DNA of 12,734 bases from Clostridia bacterium (GTDB taxonomy: Bacteria; Bacillota; Clostridia; Christensenellales; UBA1242). The notes beneath the pieces are model-generated. The model was not told the DNA's origin, did not search any database, and worked only from the letters and a program-made list of their open reading frames with translations. Positions 1 to 5,783 of this stretch are shown piece by piece (within the stretch, counting starts at the first letter, position 1; every line of letters starts with the position of its first letter). The position numbers and the translations under genes were made by a program. The DNA is taken from contig JAFQBZ010000092.1 in assembly GCA_017399515.1 (NCBI GenBank), positions 1 through 12,734 of the forward strand, read 5' to 3'.

Positions 1-1155
1 GGCCACGTTGACCACGGTAAAACAACACTTACAGCTGCAATCACAATGAACCAAACACACAAATTTGGTGGAGATGCTAAAGATTACAGCCAAATCGACT
101 CTGCTCCAGAAGAAAGAGCAAGAGGTATCACAATCAACACTGCACATGTTGAATACGAAACAGAAAATCGTCACTATGCACACGTTGACTGCCCAGGACA
201 CGCTGACTATGTTAAAAACATGATCACTGGTGCTGCTCAAATGGACGGTGCTATCCTCGTTTGTGCTGCTACTGATGGTGTTATGCCTCAAACTCGTGAA
301 CACATCCTTCTTGCTCGTCAAGTAGGCGTTCCAAAAATCGTAGTTTTCATGAACAAAATCGACCAACTTGGTGGAGATATGGAACTTGCTGACCTTGTTG
401 AAATGGAAATCAGAGAACTCTTAACAAAATACGAATACGATGGTGACAACACACCAATCATTCGTGGTTCTGCTTTCCTTGCTCTTGAAGCAGCAAAGGC
501 TGGCAACTATGATTCTGACGATACAAAATGTATCCAAGAACTTATGGATGCTGTTGACTCTTGGATCCCAACTCCAGACCGTGCAACTGATCAACCATTC
601 CTTATGCCTGTTGAAGATGTATTCACAATCACAGGTCGTGGTACAGTAGTTACTGGTAGAGTTGAAAGAGGTGTATTAAAGACAGGTGAAACTGTTGAAA
701 TCGTTGGTCTTGAAGACAAGCCAAAATCATCAGTTGTTACTGGTATCGAAATGTTCAGAAAAACACTTGACGAAGCAATCGCTGGTTACAATGTTGGTGT
801 TCTTCTTAGAGGTATCGACAGAACTGATGTTCAAAGAGGTCAAATCCTTGCAAAACCAGGTACAATTCAACCACACACAGACTTCGAAGCACAAGTTTAC
901 GTATTGACAAAATAAGAAGGTGGTCGTCACACTGCATTCTTCAACAACTATCGTCCACAATTCTACTTCAGAACTACAGACGTTACAGGTTCTATTTCTC
1001 TTCCAGAAGGAACAGAAATGGTTATGCCTGGTGACCACACAAAGATGACAGTTCAACTTATCGCTCCAGTAGCAATCGAAGAAGGTCTTCGTTTCGCTAT
1101 TCGTGAAGGTGGAAGAACAGTTGGTTCTGGTGTTGTTTCTAAGATTATTAAGTAA
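1..1155 (+). pseudogene. tuf: Translation elongation factor Tu, 5' end outside window, interrupted by in-frame TAA
   Basis: EF-Tu is the GTPase that delivers aminoacyl-tRNA to the ribosome. The frame is open from base 1, beginning in the P-loop (GHVDHGKTT), so roughly the first 17 residues lie outside the window. Switch I (RGITINTAHVEY), the G3 motif DCPGH, the G4 motif NKID and domain 2 (GRGTVVTGRVERG) follow in order. At 913-915 a TAA replaces the acidic codon in the conserved segment TK-[E/D]-EGGRHT. The same frame then continues without a gap through the rest of domain 3 (FFNNYRPQFYFRTTDVTG, MPGDHTKM, REGGRTVGSGVVSKIIK) to TAA at 1153-1155, giving normal family length. If the stop is real, the product lacks about 79 C-terminal residues and is probably non-functional. 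It could also be one base error (GAA read as TAA) or one of two tuf copies. Codon use is that of a highly expressed gene. Identity is certain; functional status is not. Confidence 0.95.
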
Positions 1156-1175
1156 TTTTAACTTAAAACAAAATT

Positions 1176-1208
1176 AAGAACTTTGCATTTATGCAAAGTT
1201 CTTTTTTT
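1176..1208 (+). terminator. Intrinsic terminator of tuf
   Basis: A perfect 13-bp inverted repeat (AAGAACTTTGCAT / ATGCAAAGTTCTT, 1176-1188 and 1191-1203) is followed by a T run to 1208. It begins 20 bases after the tuf stop codon, so tuf transcription should not run into the downstream gene. Confidence 0.93.
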
Positions 1209-1321
1209 GTGCTAAAATTACTTAATAAAAATATATCTTTATAAAATTTAATACACTCATTACTCTCAAGATAAATTCTGCTTGAAATTTGTGTAATTTG
1301 GTTTTTAAAACATAACAAGTA

Positions 1322-1350
1322 TTGACTTCTTTGCATAAATGGTGTATAAT
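1322..1350 (+). promoter_or_regulatory. Vegetative sigma-type promoter for the 1392 gene
   Basis: TTGACT at 1322-1327 and a perfect TATAAT at 1345-1350 are separated by 17 bp. Transcription should begin near 1357, just before the leader stem-loop. Between the tuf terminator and this promoter (1209-1321) I see only AT-rich sequence with no supportable gene. Confidence 0.85.
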
Positions 1351-1356
1351 GCTTAT

Positions 1357-1388
1357 AATATGTGGGAAATCCACTTTAAGGGGAGAGT
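1357..1388 (+). promoter_or_regulatory. Short 5' leader: GTGG/CCAC stem-loop plus strong RBS (copy 1)
   Basis: GTGG (1362-1365) pairs with CCAC (1371-1374), extended by a G-U pair around an AAA loop. It is followed by TTTAAGGGGAGAG, a strong Shine-Dalgarno ending a few bases before ATG 1392. Nearly the same leader precedes the gene at 5034. A stem-loop this close to the predicted 5' end could stabilise the mRNA; that role is inferred. Confidence 0.65.
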
Positions 1389-1391
1389 ATT

Positions 1392-1826
1392 ATGAATAAA
1401 TATAATAAAAAATTAGATGTTATTGCGAAAAATGTTTCACTTTCTAATGAAGAAAAATTAGAAGCATTAAAAAGCCTTTTAACTCAAGTTGAATCAACAA
1501 TTGAAAAGTATGGAAGTTATAAAAATTTAACATCATATAGAATTGGCGATATGATTGAAACTAGTGGCATTGGTGCTACTGCTGCTGGTGTGCTTATGAT
1601 GTTTGCAACTGAAATAATGGAATTGTGTGGTCAGGTAACAGATTTAGATGAAGCGTTCACACTTTCAACTTTAATTGGAACTTCTATTCTTGTCAGTGGA
1701 ATGGCAACAAAAGGTATTTCTAAACGCATCAAATCAAAGAAATACAACAGTGCAAGTGAAGCATTGCAAGATGTTAAAGATTACATTGAGCAACTTGAAA
1801 CTGAAAATGTAAAGACAATGGGCTAA
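1392..1826 (+). CDS. Two-TM hypothetical membrane protein (family A, copy 1)
   Basis: I do not recognise this 144-residue protein. The N-terminal ~40 residues are charged and helical (MNKYNKKLDVIAKN..., EEKLEALKSLL). Two hydrophobic helices follow at about residues 58-79 (GATAAGVLMMFATEIM) and 88-110 (TLIGTSILVSGMATKG), then a basic patch (KRIKSKK) and a C-terminal coiled-coil-like segment (EALQDVKDYIEQLE). This suggests a membrane hairpin with both charged ends on the same side; the basic patch after TM2 favours a cytoplasmic C-terminus. The start is fixed by GGGGAG spaced correctly before ATG. It has its own promoter and terminator, so it is a monocistronic unit. Its N-terminus aligns with that of the convergent gene at 1880-2341, which also has two TM helices at matching positions, so the two are probably diverged paralogs. 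No function can be assigned. Confidence 0.85.
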   Translation: MNKYNKKLDVIAKNVSLSNEEKLEALKSLLTQVESTIEKYGSYKNLTSYRIGDMIETSGIGATAAGVLMMFATEIMELCGQVTDLDEAFTLSTLIGTSILVSGMATKGISKRIKSKKYNSASEALQDVKDYIEQLETENVKTMG

Positions 1827-1830
1827 AACA

Positions 1831-1858
1831 AAAAACTCTGCAACTGCAGAGTTTTTTT
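1831..1858. terminator. Bidirectional terminator between convergent genes
   Basis: AAAAACTCTGCA (1831-1842) and TGCAGAGTTTTT (1845-1856) form a perfect hairpin with T runs on both strands (1852-1858 on +, the A run at 1831-1835 on -). It lies between the stop of the 1392 gene and the stop of the minus-strand gene at 1880, so it can end both transcripts. Confidence 0.9.
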
Positions 1859-1879
1859 ATGTTTAAAAATTTAAAATGT

Positions 1880-2341
1880 TTATTGTGGTTGTGATTGATT
1901 TTCTTTTTGCAATTTTTCTAAAATATTTTTAATTTCAATGCAGGCAAAACCAATTTTTCTAAGTTCGTTAATTTCTCTGTCTTCTTTCACAATGGGAACA
2001 CCCATTTCTTCAAGAGCCATTGAACCGATTCCAGCGGCAGTGATTGTTCCTGAAACCGCACAGATTAAATTATTGATAGTCATCAGGTCAGTGGTTTCAA
2101 GTGACTTTGTGGCGGTTGCCATTGTAACAATGCCGGCAAGGACTGTTACAACCATTTGACACCAATAAAACCTAGACCTTTTTTCACTGTTAACTAAATA
2201 ATTATTATCAATTTTGTAATCTAAATTTGCATATTTTTCTTCAAAATCTTTAAGAAGAGAAGAAAGTGCGTCGATTTTTTCTTGCATATCAAGAGATTCA
2301 TTTTTTGAAATAACTTTAATTTGTTTTTTATATTTATTCAT
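1880..2341 (-). CDS. Two-TM hypothetical membrane protein (family A, copy 2)
   Basis: This 153-residue protein is unrecognised. Its first ~35 residues match the product of the 1392 gene: MNKY-x-K-x(3)-VI-x-KN-x-SL-x(3)-EK-x-x-AL-x-SLL. Hydrophobic helices lie at about residues 58-79 (RFYWCQMVVTVLAGIVTMATA) and 91-112 (LICAVSGTITAAGIGSMAL). The C-terminus is helical and charged (IEIKNILEKLQKEN). TM positions agree with the neighbour although the TM sequences differ, so this is an old duplication or two members of a fast-evolving family. Start ATG (2339-2341) has AAAGGA (2349-2354) 7 bases upstream on the minus strand. It has its own promoter and may also receive transcripts from the upstream 2407-2634 gene, because I see no terminator between them. 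Confidence 0.85.
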   Translation of the reverse strand: MNKYKKQIKVISKNESLDMQEKIDALSSLLKDFEEKYANLDYKIDNNYLVNSEKRSRFYWCQMVVTVLAGIVTMATATKSLETTDLMTINNLICAVSGTITAAGIGSMALEEMGVPIVKEDREINELRKIGFACIEIKNILEKLQKENQSQPQ

Positions 2342-2364
2342 AATAATATCCTTTAAGCGATTAA

Positions 2365-2393
2365 ATTATAATTTGAGTTGATTAGTTTGTCAA
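2365..2393 (-). promoter_or_regulatory. Consensus promoter for the 1880-2341 minus-strand gene
   Basis: On the minus strand TTGACA (2388-2393) and TATAAT (2365-2370) are exactly 17 bp apart, a perfect consensus match. The short leader carries AAAGGA and no evident stem-loop, unlike the two plus-strand leaders at 1357 and 4998. The promoter sits in the 65-bp gap after the 2407-2634 gene. Confidence 0.88.
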
Positions 2394-2406
2394 TATTAAA
2401 TTAAAT

Positions 2407-2634
2407 TTAAAGCGTTTCAACTGTTTTCAAAACCTCTGCAGAAATAATATTAATAATTTCTGGGTCATCAACAATTTTAAGTTCATCACCATCAGCAAAA
2501 ATAACGACTTCTGCAGGTTTTACCATTTTGATTGTGTAATAAAAGATAATATTTTCCATTTCAAGGCGTTTAATAACCCAATATTTATTTCCATCATTCA
2601 ACTTAAACGCTGTGTTTTCTTTAAAATTTTCCAT
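2407..2634 (-). CDS. Small hypothetical protein, 75 residues
   Basis: MENFKENTAFKLNDGNKYWV begins a soluble beta-rich protein with alternating hydrophobics (KYWVIKRLE, IIFYYTIKMVK, AEVVIFADGDELKIVDD) and a short C-terminal helix. There is no signal peptide or TM segment. It resembles the many short Bacillota hypotheticals with a 'KY-hydrophobic-V...ENxxYYY' pattern, but I cannot name a family. ATG at 2632-2634 is preceded by AAAGGA (2641-2646) with a 6-base gap, supporting the start. It is transcribed divergently from the ART-like/HD operon and lies upstream of the family A membrane gene on the same strand, so the two minus-strand genes may be co-transcribed. Confidence 0.75.
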   Translation of the reverse strand: MENFKENTAFKLNDGNKYWVIKRLEMENIIFYYTIKMVKPAEVVIFADGDELKIVDDPEIINIISAEVLKTVETL

Positions 2635-2662
2635 AAAGATTCCTTTAATATATTATGTTTAT

Positions 2663-2691
2663 ATGTTAACTTTATTTAAACATTTTGTCAA
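2663..2691 (-). promoter_or_regulatory. Probable promoter for the 2407-2634 minus-strand gene
   Basis: The minus strand shows a perfect TTGACA at 2686-2691. Seventeen bases on is a weak -10, TAACAT (2663-2668), four of six consensus bases. A TATAAA lies a few bases further but at a poor distance. The -35 box is therefore well supported and the -10 less so. It faces away from the plus-strand promoter at 2722-2750. Confidence 0.55.
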
Positions 2692-2720
2692 GTTGAGAGT
2701 TTTTTGTTAAGCATAAAATT

Positions 2721-2759
2721 ATTGTAAAAACAAATAGTTTATTGTATAATGATTACAAT
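2721..2759 (+). promoter_or_regulatory. Promoter for the 2805-4876 operon overlapped by an ATTGTA operator-like array
   Basis: The promoter is TTGTAA (2722-2727), 17 bp, TATAAT (2745-2750), with transcription starting near 2757. ATTGTA occurs at 2721-2726 over the -35 and again at 2741-2746 over the -10, 20 bp apart or about two helical turns. The inverted partner TACAAT lies at 2754-2759 at the start site. The pair 2741-2746/2754-2759 is a perfect 6-bp inverted repeat with a 7-bp spacer. The promoter call is firm. Reading the repeats as a repressor site is inference. Confidence 0.7.
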
Positions 2760-2777
2760 GAAAGGTGTGTGCCTTTC
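2760..2777 (+). promoter_or_regulatory. Leader stem-loop GAAAGG/CCTTTC
   Basis: GAAAGG (2760-2765) and CCTTTC (2772-2777) pair perfectly around a 6-base loop, about 10 bases after the -10 and 16 bases before the RBS GGGAG (2794-2798). It sits where the GTGG/CCAC stem-loops sit in the leaders at 1362 and 5002, though the sequence is unrelated. Confidence 0.55.
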
Positions 2778-2804
2778 AAATTGCTGAATATATGGGAGAA
2801 TATT

Positions 2805-4553
2805 GTGGCAGGGAAAAAGATTGATGAAGTTTTAAAAAAAAGGCAAGAAAGAGAGCAAAAGTTTCAAGAAGCCATTGATGTTTTGGTGAGATTGAAAGCG
2901 CTTATTCCGGCAGACTCAGTGACACTTTATCACGGAAGGGCAAGCCTTCCTGAAGATGTTAATAATTGGCAGGTTGATAATTCTTATCAAAATGCAGGCA
3001 AGCAAGAGCACCACAGAAATTTGAATATGGTGAATGGGCTTTCAACATCTCCAAGTTTGGAAGACGCTTCAAAATATGCTCGTGGAAGGGCTCGCGATTT
3101 AAACCGAATTGCTGCCGAAAATGGTGGAATTGACGCCAAATATGTGCCTGAATATTATGAAATCAAGCCAGAAACTTCAGGGCTTTACATAATCAATAAT
3201 TTCGACTTTAAGCCGTCAAAACTCTCAGCAAAAGAACTTAAAGAGTTTTATTTAGCGCTTAATGTTTTTATAAATTATGAACCGACTGAACTTGCACCTG
3301 TAAGGTTTGAAGATAGGCAGATTGCTGGTGAAGTTTACAAAATTTTAAGTGGAAAATTAACACAGAAAATCAATAATTATGAAGCAGGTGTTGAAAATCA
3401 AAGACTGCTTTCAAATGATGATGTGAATGCTTGTTTAATTGAACTTTTTGAAATGGGGTTTAAAAGCAATTTAAAGCAGGTTGCCCGAGAAGTTGCAGGG
3501 GCATTAAATGCCAGAGAATTGCTTGCTAAAAACCCAGGTGAACTTGCTTCAAGATTATCATTTAAAGACGGCAGAAAGCCTGAAGAAATTGAGGCTGGCG
3601 AAATTGAAATAAGAGCAAGTGACGGAACAAAATATAGCGTTCCGGTGTCAAATGAATATGTTTATTCATGGCTTGTAAACAATCATATTATTGGCGTTTC
3701 AAAAGATATTTTTGACACAGGCATAAACAATTGTTTTATGTTTGACCTTGAAAAAATCAACACTGAAAAAGCACTTGGTGACAAACTTCAAAGCATTCTT
3801 CAAGAGTTTGGTGAGTTTTCAAAATTAACAGAAAACGCTTTTGAAGATGAGCAGTTGACAAAATTTTTAGAAAGTTCGTCACCTGAAGAAACAATGGAAG
3901 TTTTCAGGGCTGACCCTAAATTTAAAAGGTATTTTGATTTCTGGTCAGGTGTTTGGGAAAGATTTTCGATTGGTGAACATACTGAAACCACAATGCGTGT
4001 GTTTGAAGATTCATTTGCAAGAACCACTCCAAAAGAAATTGCTCCATTTGTGAAAATGGCACTTGCTTGTCATGATATCGGCAAGGGAATTGTTAACAAT
4101 TCGGCAATGAATTCTTATAACCGTCTTGCTGCTATTAATGAAGAAACCACAAGGGTTGCAGGTGAATTTTGTGATTATTATGGAATGAATGAGCAAGTTA
4201 AAAATATGCTTATTTTTGCGATTGTTGAAGGGCAGAAATATACTTCGCAATATTACATTCATAAAAGAAAAGATGCCCTTGAAAAACTTGAAGAAAGATG
4301 CAGTGAAGTGCTTGCTGAAAACTTGAAACGCAAGCCAACAGAGGCTGAAATTTTAGGTTTTGTGAGCATTTGCAAGATTATTCAAAACTGTGATAGTGGG
4401 GCATACACAAGGTATGGAATCACTCGTGATGAAAAAACCGGAAGATATCATCGAAACGGAAATGATATGTTCACGAAATCATTTAAAACCCCAACTGATG
4501 TTCGAAAAAGGTCACAACACATGATTGAACCTGATGAACCACAAAACAGATAA
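2805..4553 (+). CDS. ADP-ribosyltransferase-like / HD phosphohydrolase-like fusion protein
   Basis: This 582-residue cytosolic protein has no signal peptide or TM helix. A longer frame opens with TTG at 2742, but that codon lies ahead of the -10 box and cannot be transcribed. GTG 2805, with GGGAG at 2794-2798, is the likely start. After a basic helical N-terminus, residues 40-125 read like an ART fold: LYHGR (41-45), GLSTSPSLEDASKYA (79-93, with the STS of R-S-E enzymes) and the strand PEYYEIKPE (115-123) as possible source of the catalytic Glu. The middle (~140-385) is unrecognised. Residues ~385-535 look like an HD metal-dependent phosphohydrolase: H392 in GEHTETTMRVF, H423-D424 in ACHDIGKG, and a distal D530 in IIQNCDSGAYT. 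It would modify a substrate with NAD and hydrolyse a phosphoester, but the target is unknown. The HD call is stronger (about 0.75) than the ART call (about 0.5). The gene lies 23 bp from the small membrane gene at 4577, so they form an operon. Confidence 0.8.
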   Translation: MAGKKIDEVLKKRQEREQKFQEAIDVLVRLKALIPADSVTLYHGRASLPEDVNNWQVDNSYQNAGKQEHHRNLNMVNGLSTSPSLEDASKYARGRARDLNRIAAENGGIDAKYVPEYYEIKPETSGLYIINNFDFKPSKLSAKELKEFYLALNVFINYEPTELAPVRFEDRQIAGEVYKILSGKLTQKINNYEAGVENQRLLSNDDVNACLIELFEMGFKSNLKQVAREVAGALNARELLAKNPGELASRLSFKDGRKPEEIEAGEIEIRASDGTKYSVPVSNEYVYSWLVNNHIIGVSKDIFDTGINNCFMFDLEKINTEKALGDKLQSILQEFGEFSKLTENAFEDEQLTKFLESSSPEETMEVFRADPKFKRYFDFWSGVWERFSIGEHTETTMRVFEDSFARTTPKEIAPFVKMALACHDIGKGIVNNSAMNSYNRLAAINEETTRVAGEFCDYYGMNEQVKNMLIFAIVEGQKYTSQYYIHKRKDALEKLEERCSEVLAENLKRKPTEAEILGFVSICKIIQNCDSGAYTRYGITRDEKTGRYHRNGNDMFTKSFKTPTDVRKRSQHMIEPDEPQNR

Positions 4554-4576
4554 AATTAAAACAAAAGGAGAAAAAT

Positions 4577-4876
4577 ATGTATATTATCATTTATTTAATT
4601 GTTTTGGCTGTTGTTTTATTCATTAATCATATTATTGCTAGTATGTTTTATGATATTGCCGAAAGAAAAGGACATCATGAAAAGAAATATTATTGGCTTT
4701 CATTCTGGCTTGGTGCTGTGGGATACATAATGGTTGCGGCACTTCCTGATTTGTTTGCACGCCCACAAAAAGAAGTTGCACCTGTTGAAAATTCAAATGC
4801 AAAGTCAACTGAAGAAAAAAAAGAAGAAATTAAAGAGCAATCAAACTTGTTAGATATTTTCAAAACAGACAATTAA
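4577..4876 (+). CDS. Small two-TM membrane protein, 99 residues
   Basis: TM1 is at residues 2-22 (IIIYLIVLAVVLFINHIIAS) and TM2 at 38-57 (YYWLSFWLGAVGYIMVAALP), joined by a short hydrophilic loop containing AERKGHHEKKY. The hydrophilic tail is rich in Glu and Lys and ends LLDIFKTDN. The pattern KGH-x-x-KKY-x-W-L-x-F-x-LG-x-x-GY-x-x-VAALPD is one I associate with short uncharacterised membrane proteins of Clostridia. No function is known to me. AGGAG (4566-4570) lies 6 bases before ATG 4577. It is the second gene of the operon with the ART-like/HD protein, with no promoter between them, so it may anchor or partner that protein. The partnership is inference from gene order only. Confidence 0.8.
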   Translation: MYIIIYLIVLAVVLFINHIIASMFYDIAERKGHHEKKYYWLSFWLGAVGYIMVAALPDLFARPQKEVAPVENSNAKSTEEKKEEIKEQSNLLDIFKTDN

Positions 4877-4884
4877 GAGTTATG

Positions 4885-4911
4885 AAACGGCTGGAATTTT
4901 CCAGCCGTTTT
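4885..4911 (+). terminator. Intrinsic terminator of the 2805-4876 operon
   Basis: A perfect 12-bp inverted repeat, AAACGGCTGGAA (4885-4896) and TTCCAGCCGTTT (4899-4910), is followed by only a short T run. The GC-rich stem directly after the last gene supports a terminator even though the U tract is weak. Confidence 0.82.
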
Positions 4912-4962
4912 GCTTGCAGAAAATTAACAATGCAGCCACAAGGTTATTAAAAAATAACACTA

Positions 4963-4991
4963 TTGACAAAGTGATGGTTTTGTGGTAAAAT
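4963..4991 (+). promoter_or_regulatory. Promoter for the coiled-coil gene cluster
   Basis: TTGACA (4963-4968), 17 bp, TAAAAT (4986-4991). A 6-bp inverted repeat GTTATT-AAAA-AATAAC (4943-4958) sits directly upstream of the -35 and could be a regulator site, though A/T-only repeats of this length are common by chance. Confidence 0.83.
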
Positions 4992-4997
4992 AGTTAT

Positions 4998-5030
4998 ATA
5001 TGTGGGAAAATCCACGCCTAAGGGGAGAGT
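4998..5030 (+). promoter_or_regulatory. Short 5' leader: GTGG/CCAC stem-loop plus strong RBS (copy 2)
   Basis: GTGG (5002-5005) pairs with CCAC (5012-5015), extended by a G-U pair around AAAA. CTAAGGGGAGAG follows and ATG is at 5034. From TATGTGGGAAA to the start codon this is almost the sequence at 1360-1394, with small insertions and changes. The two leaders drive genes of unrelated protein families. Confidence 0.65.
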
Positions 5031-5033
5031 TTT

Positions 5034-5696
5034 ATGGCAAAAGAAAATGCTTATTTATTTTTAAGTGATTCAAGTTTAGAAGAGTTAGAAAAGTCAAAGG
5101 GTGCAATGATTTTGATTCATTATCCTGAATGTATCGAAATGTATAAAAAAGAAATTGCAAGACTTACTGAAGAAAAGAAACCTATTATGCTTGAAAGTGA
5201 AGAGTTGAAAAAAGGTTATGAAGACTTGTTTAGACTTCCACTTGCTCAAAGAATTTTTGGTGCAAAAAAGATTAGAGAAGAAAAACAAGACTATGTGAAC
5301 AAAATTTCAATGGTTGCTAAAAAACTTGCTGATATTGATTCATTAATGGCAGACTATCATTATTACATTTTAGAGGCTAGTCAAGAAATTGACCAATTCA
5401 CTCATATGCTTTTTAACATTAACTTAGAGCCAAAAGATGTGATTGAGGCTTATCAAGAAATTAGAGCAATGTTAGAAGCGAAAGAAAAGGGAGTTGTAAT
5501 TCCTGCTGAACCTGTTGCCCGAGAAGTTATTGCTCCAGCAGAACAAGTGGTTGTTCCAGCAGCAGAAGAAGTTAAAAAACCAGCACAACCAAAAACAACA
5601 GGAACAAAAGAAGCAAGACTTTCTCCAAGAGAAAAGTTTGAAAGAAGACTTGCAAGAACAAAAGAAATTCAAGAACAATCACAAAGACAACAATAA
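5034..5696 (+). CDS. Coiled-coil hypothetical protein (family B, copy 1) with Pro/Ala-rich tail
   Basis: This unrecognised soluble protein has 220 residues. Residues 10-150 are almost entirely helical and heptad-like (SSLEELEKSKG, EMYKKEIARLTEEK, KISMVAKKLADIDSLM), broken at 68-80 by LPLAQRIFGAKKI. Residues ~155-195 form a linker rich in Pro, Ala and Val (PAEPVAREVIAPAEQVVVPA), and the C-terminus is strongly basic (LSPREKFERRLARTKE). The central motif, and LEPKDVIEAYQEIRAMLE near 132-148, match the next gene's GKSGIARLFMGKKY and LTVDGFIDVYNKKRREL, so the two are paralogs. No TM helix, signal peptide or catalytic motif is visible. A structural or scaffolding role, perhaps nucleic acid or membrane binding through the basic tail, is conceivable but unproven. 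The start is fixed by AAGGGGAGAG at ideal spacing. Confidence 0.85.
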   Translation: MAKENAYLFLSDSSLEELEKSKGAMILIHYPECIEMYKKEIARLTEEKKPIMLESEELKKGYEDLFRLPLAQRIFGAKKIREEKQDYVNKISMVAKKLADIDSLMADYHYYILEASQEIDQFTHMLFNINLEPKDVIEAYQEIRAMLEAKEKGVVIPAEPVAREVIAPAEQVVVPAAEEVKKPAQPKTTGTKEARLSPREKFERRLARTKEIQEQSQRQQ

Positions 5697-5771
5697 TCTG
5701 CAAAAAAAGGGAGTGCAGATTATTACAAATAAAAAACGAAATCAACCCGAAAGGGTTGACTAGTTTTTATT
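5692..5771 (+). promoter_or_regulatory. Two-hairpin intergenic element, probable attenuator or processing site
   Basis: Hairpin 1 pairs AATAATCTGCA (5692-5702, over the stop codon) with TGCAGATTATT (5714-5724). Its 11-base loop contains AAGGGAG, a good Shine-Dalgarno with no start codon to serve. Hairpin 2 pairs TCAACCC (5742-5748) with GGGTTGA (5753-5759) around a GAAA tetraloop, followed by CTAGTTTTTATTTT, a typical terminator layout. I see no convincing promoter before the next gene at 5784, so it is probably expressed by partial read-through. Confidence 0.65.
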
Positions 5772-5783
5772 TTACGGAGATTT

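Noticed and set aside
913..915. TAA read as a sense codon (Glu) in this organism
   Set aside because: All complete genes in the window stop at TAA with terminators or the next gene close behind, and no other TAA interrupts a conserved gene.
900..930. Frameshift as the cause of the tuf break
   Set aside because: The frame before and after the stop is the same with no missing residues; a single substitution is enough.
1209..1321. Possible small RNA between tuf terminator and the next promoter
   Set aside because: No promoter-terminator pair or stable hairpin beyond weak CAAG/CTTG pairing.
2742..2804. Start of the ART-like/HD gene at TTG 2742
   Set aside because: The codon precedes the TATAAT at 2745-2750, so it would not be transcribed, and it has no RBS; GTG 2805 has GGGAG at good spacing.
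5515..5763. 82-codon open frame in another frame of the 5034 gene
   Set aside because: Its Gln/Lys-rich content is a shadow of the Pro/Ala/Glu-rich tail of the real gene; it has no RBS.
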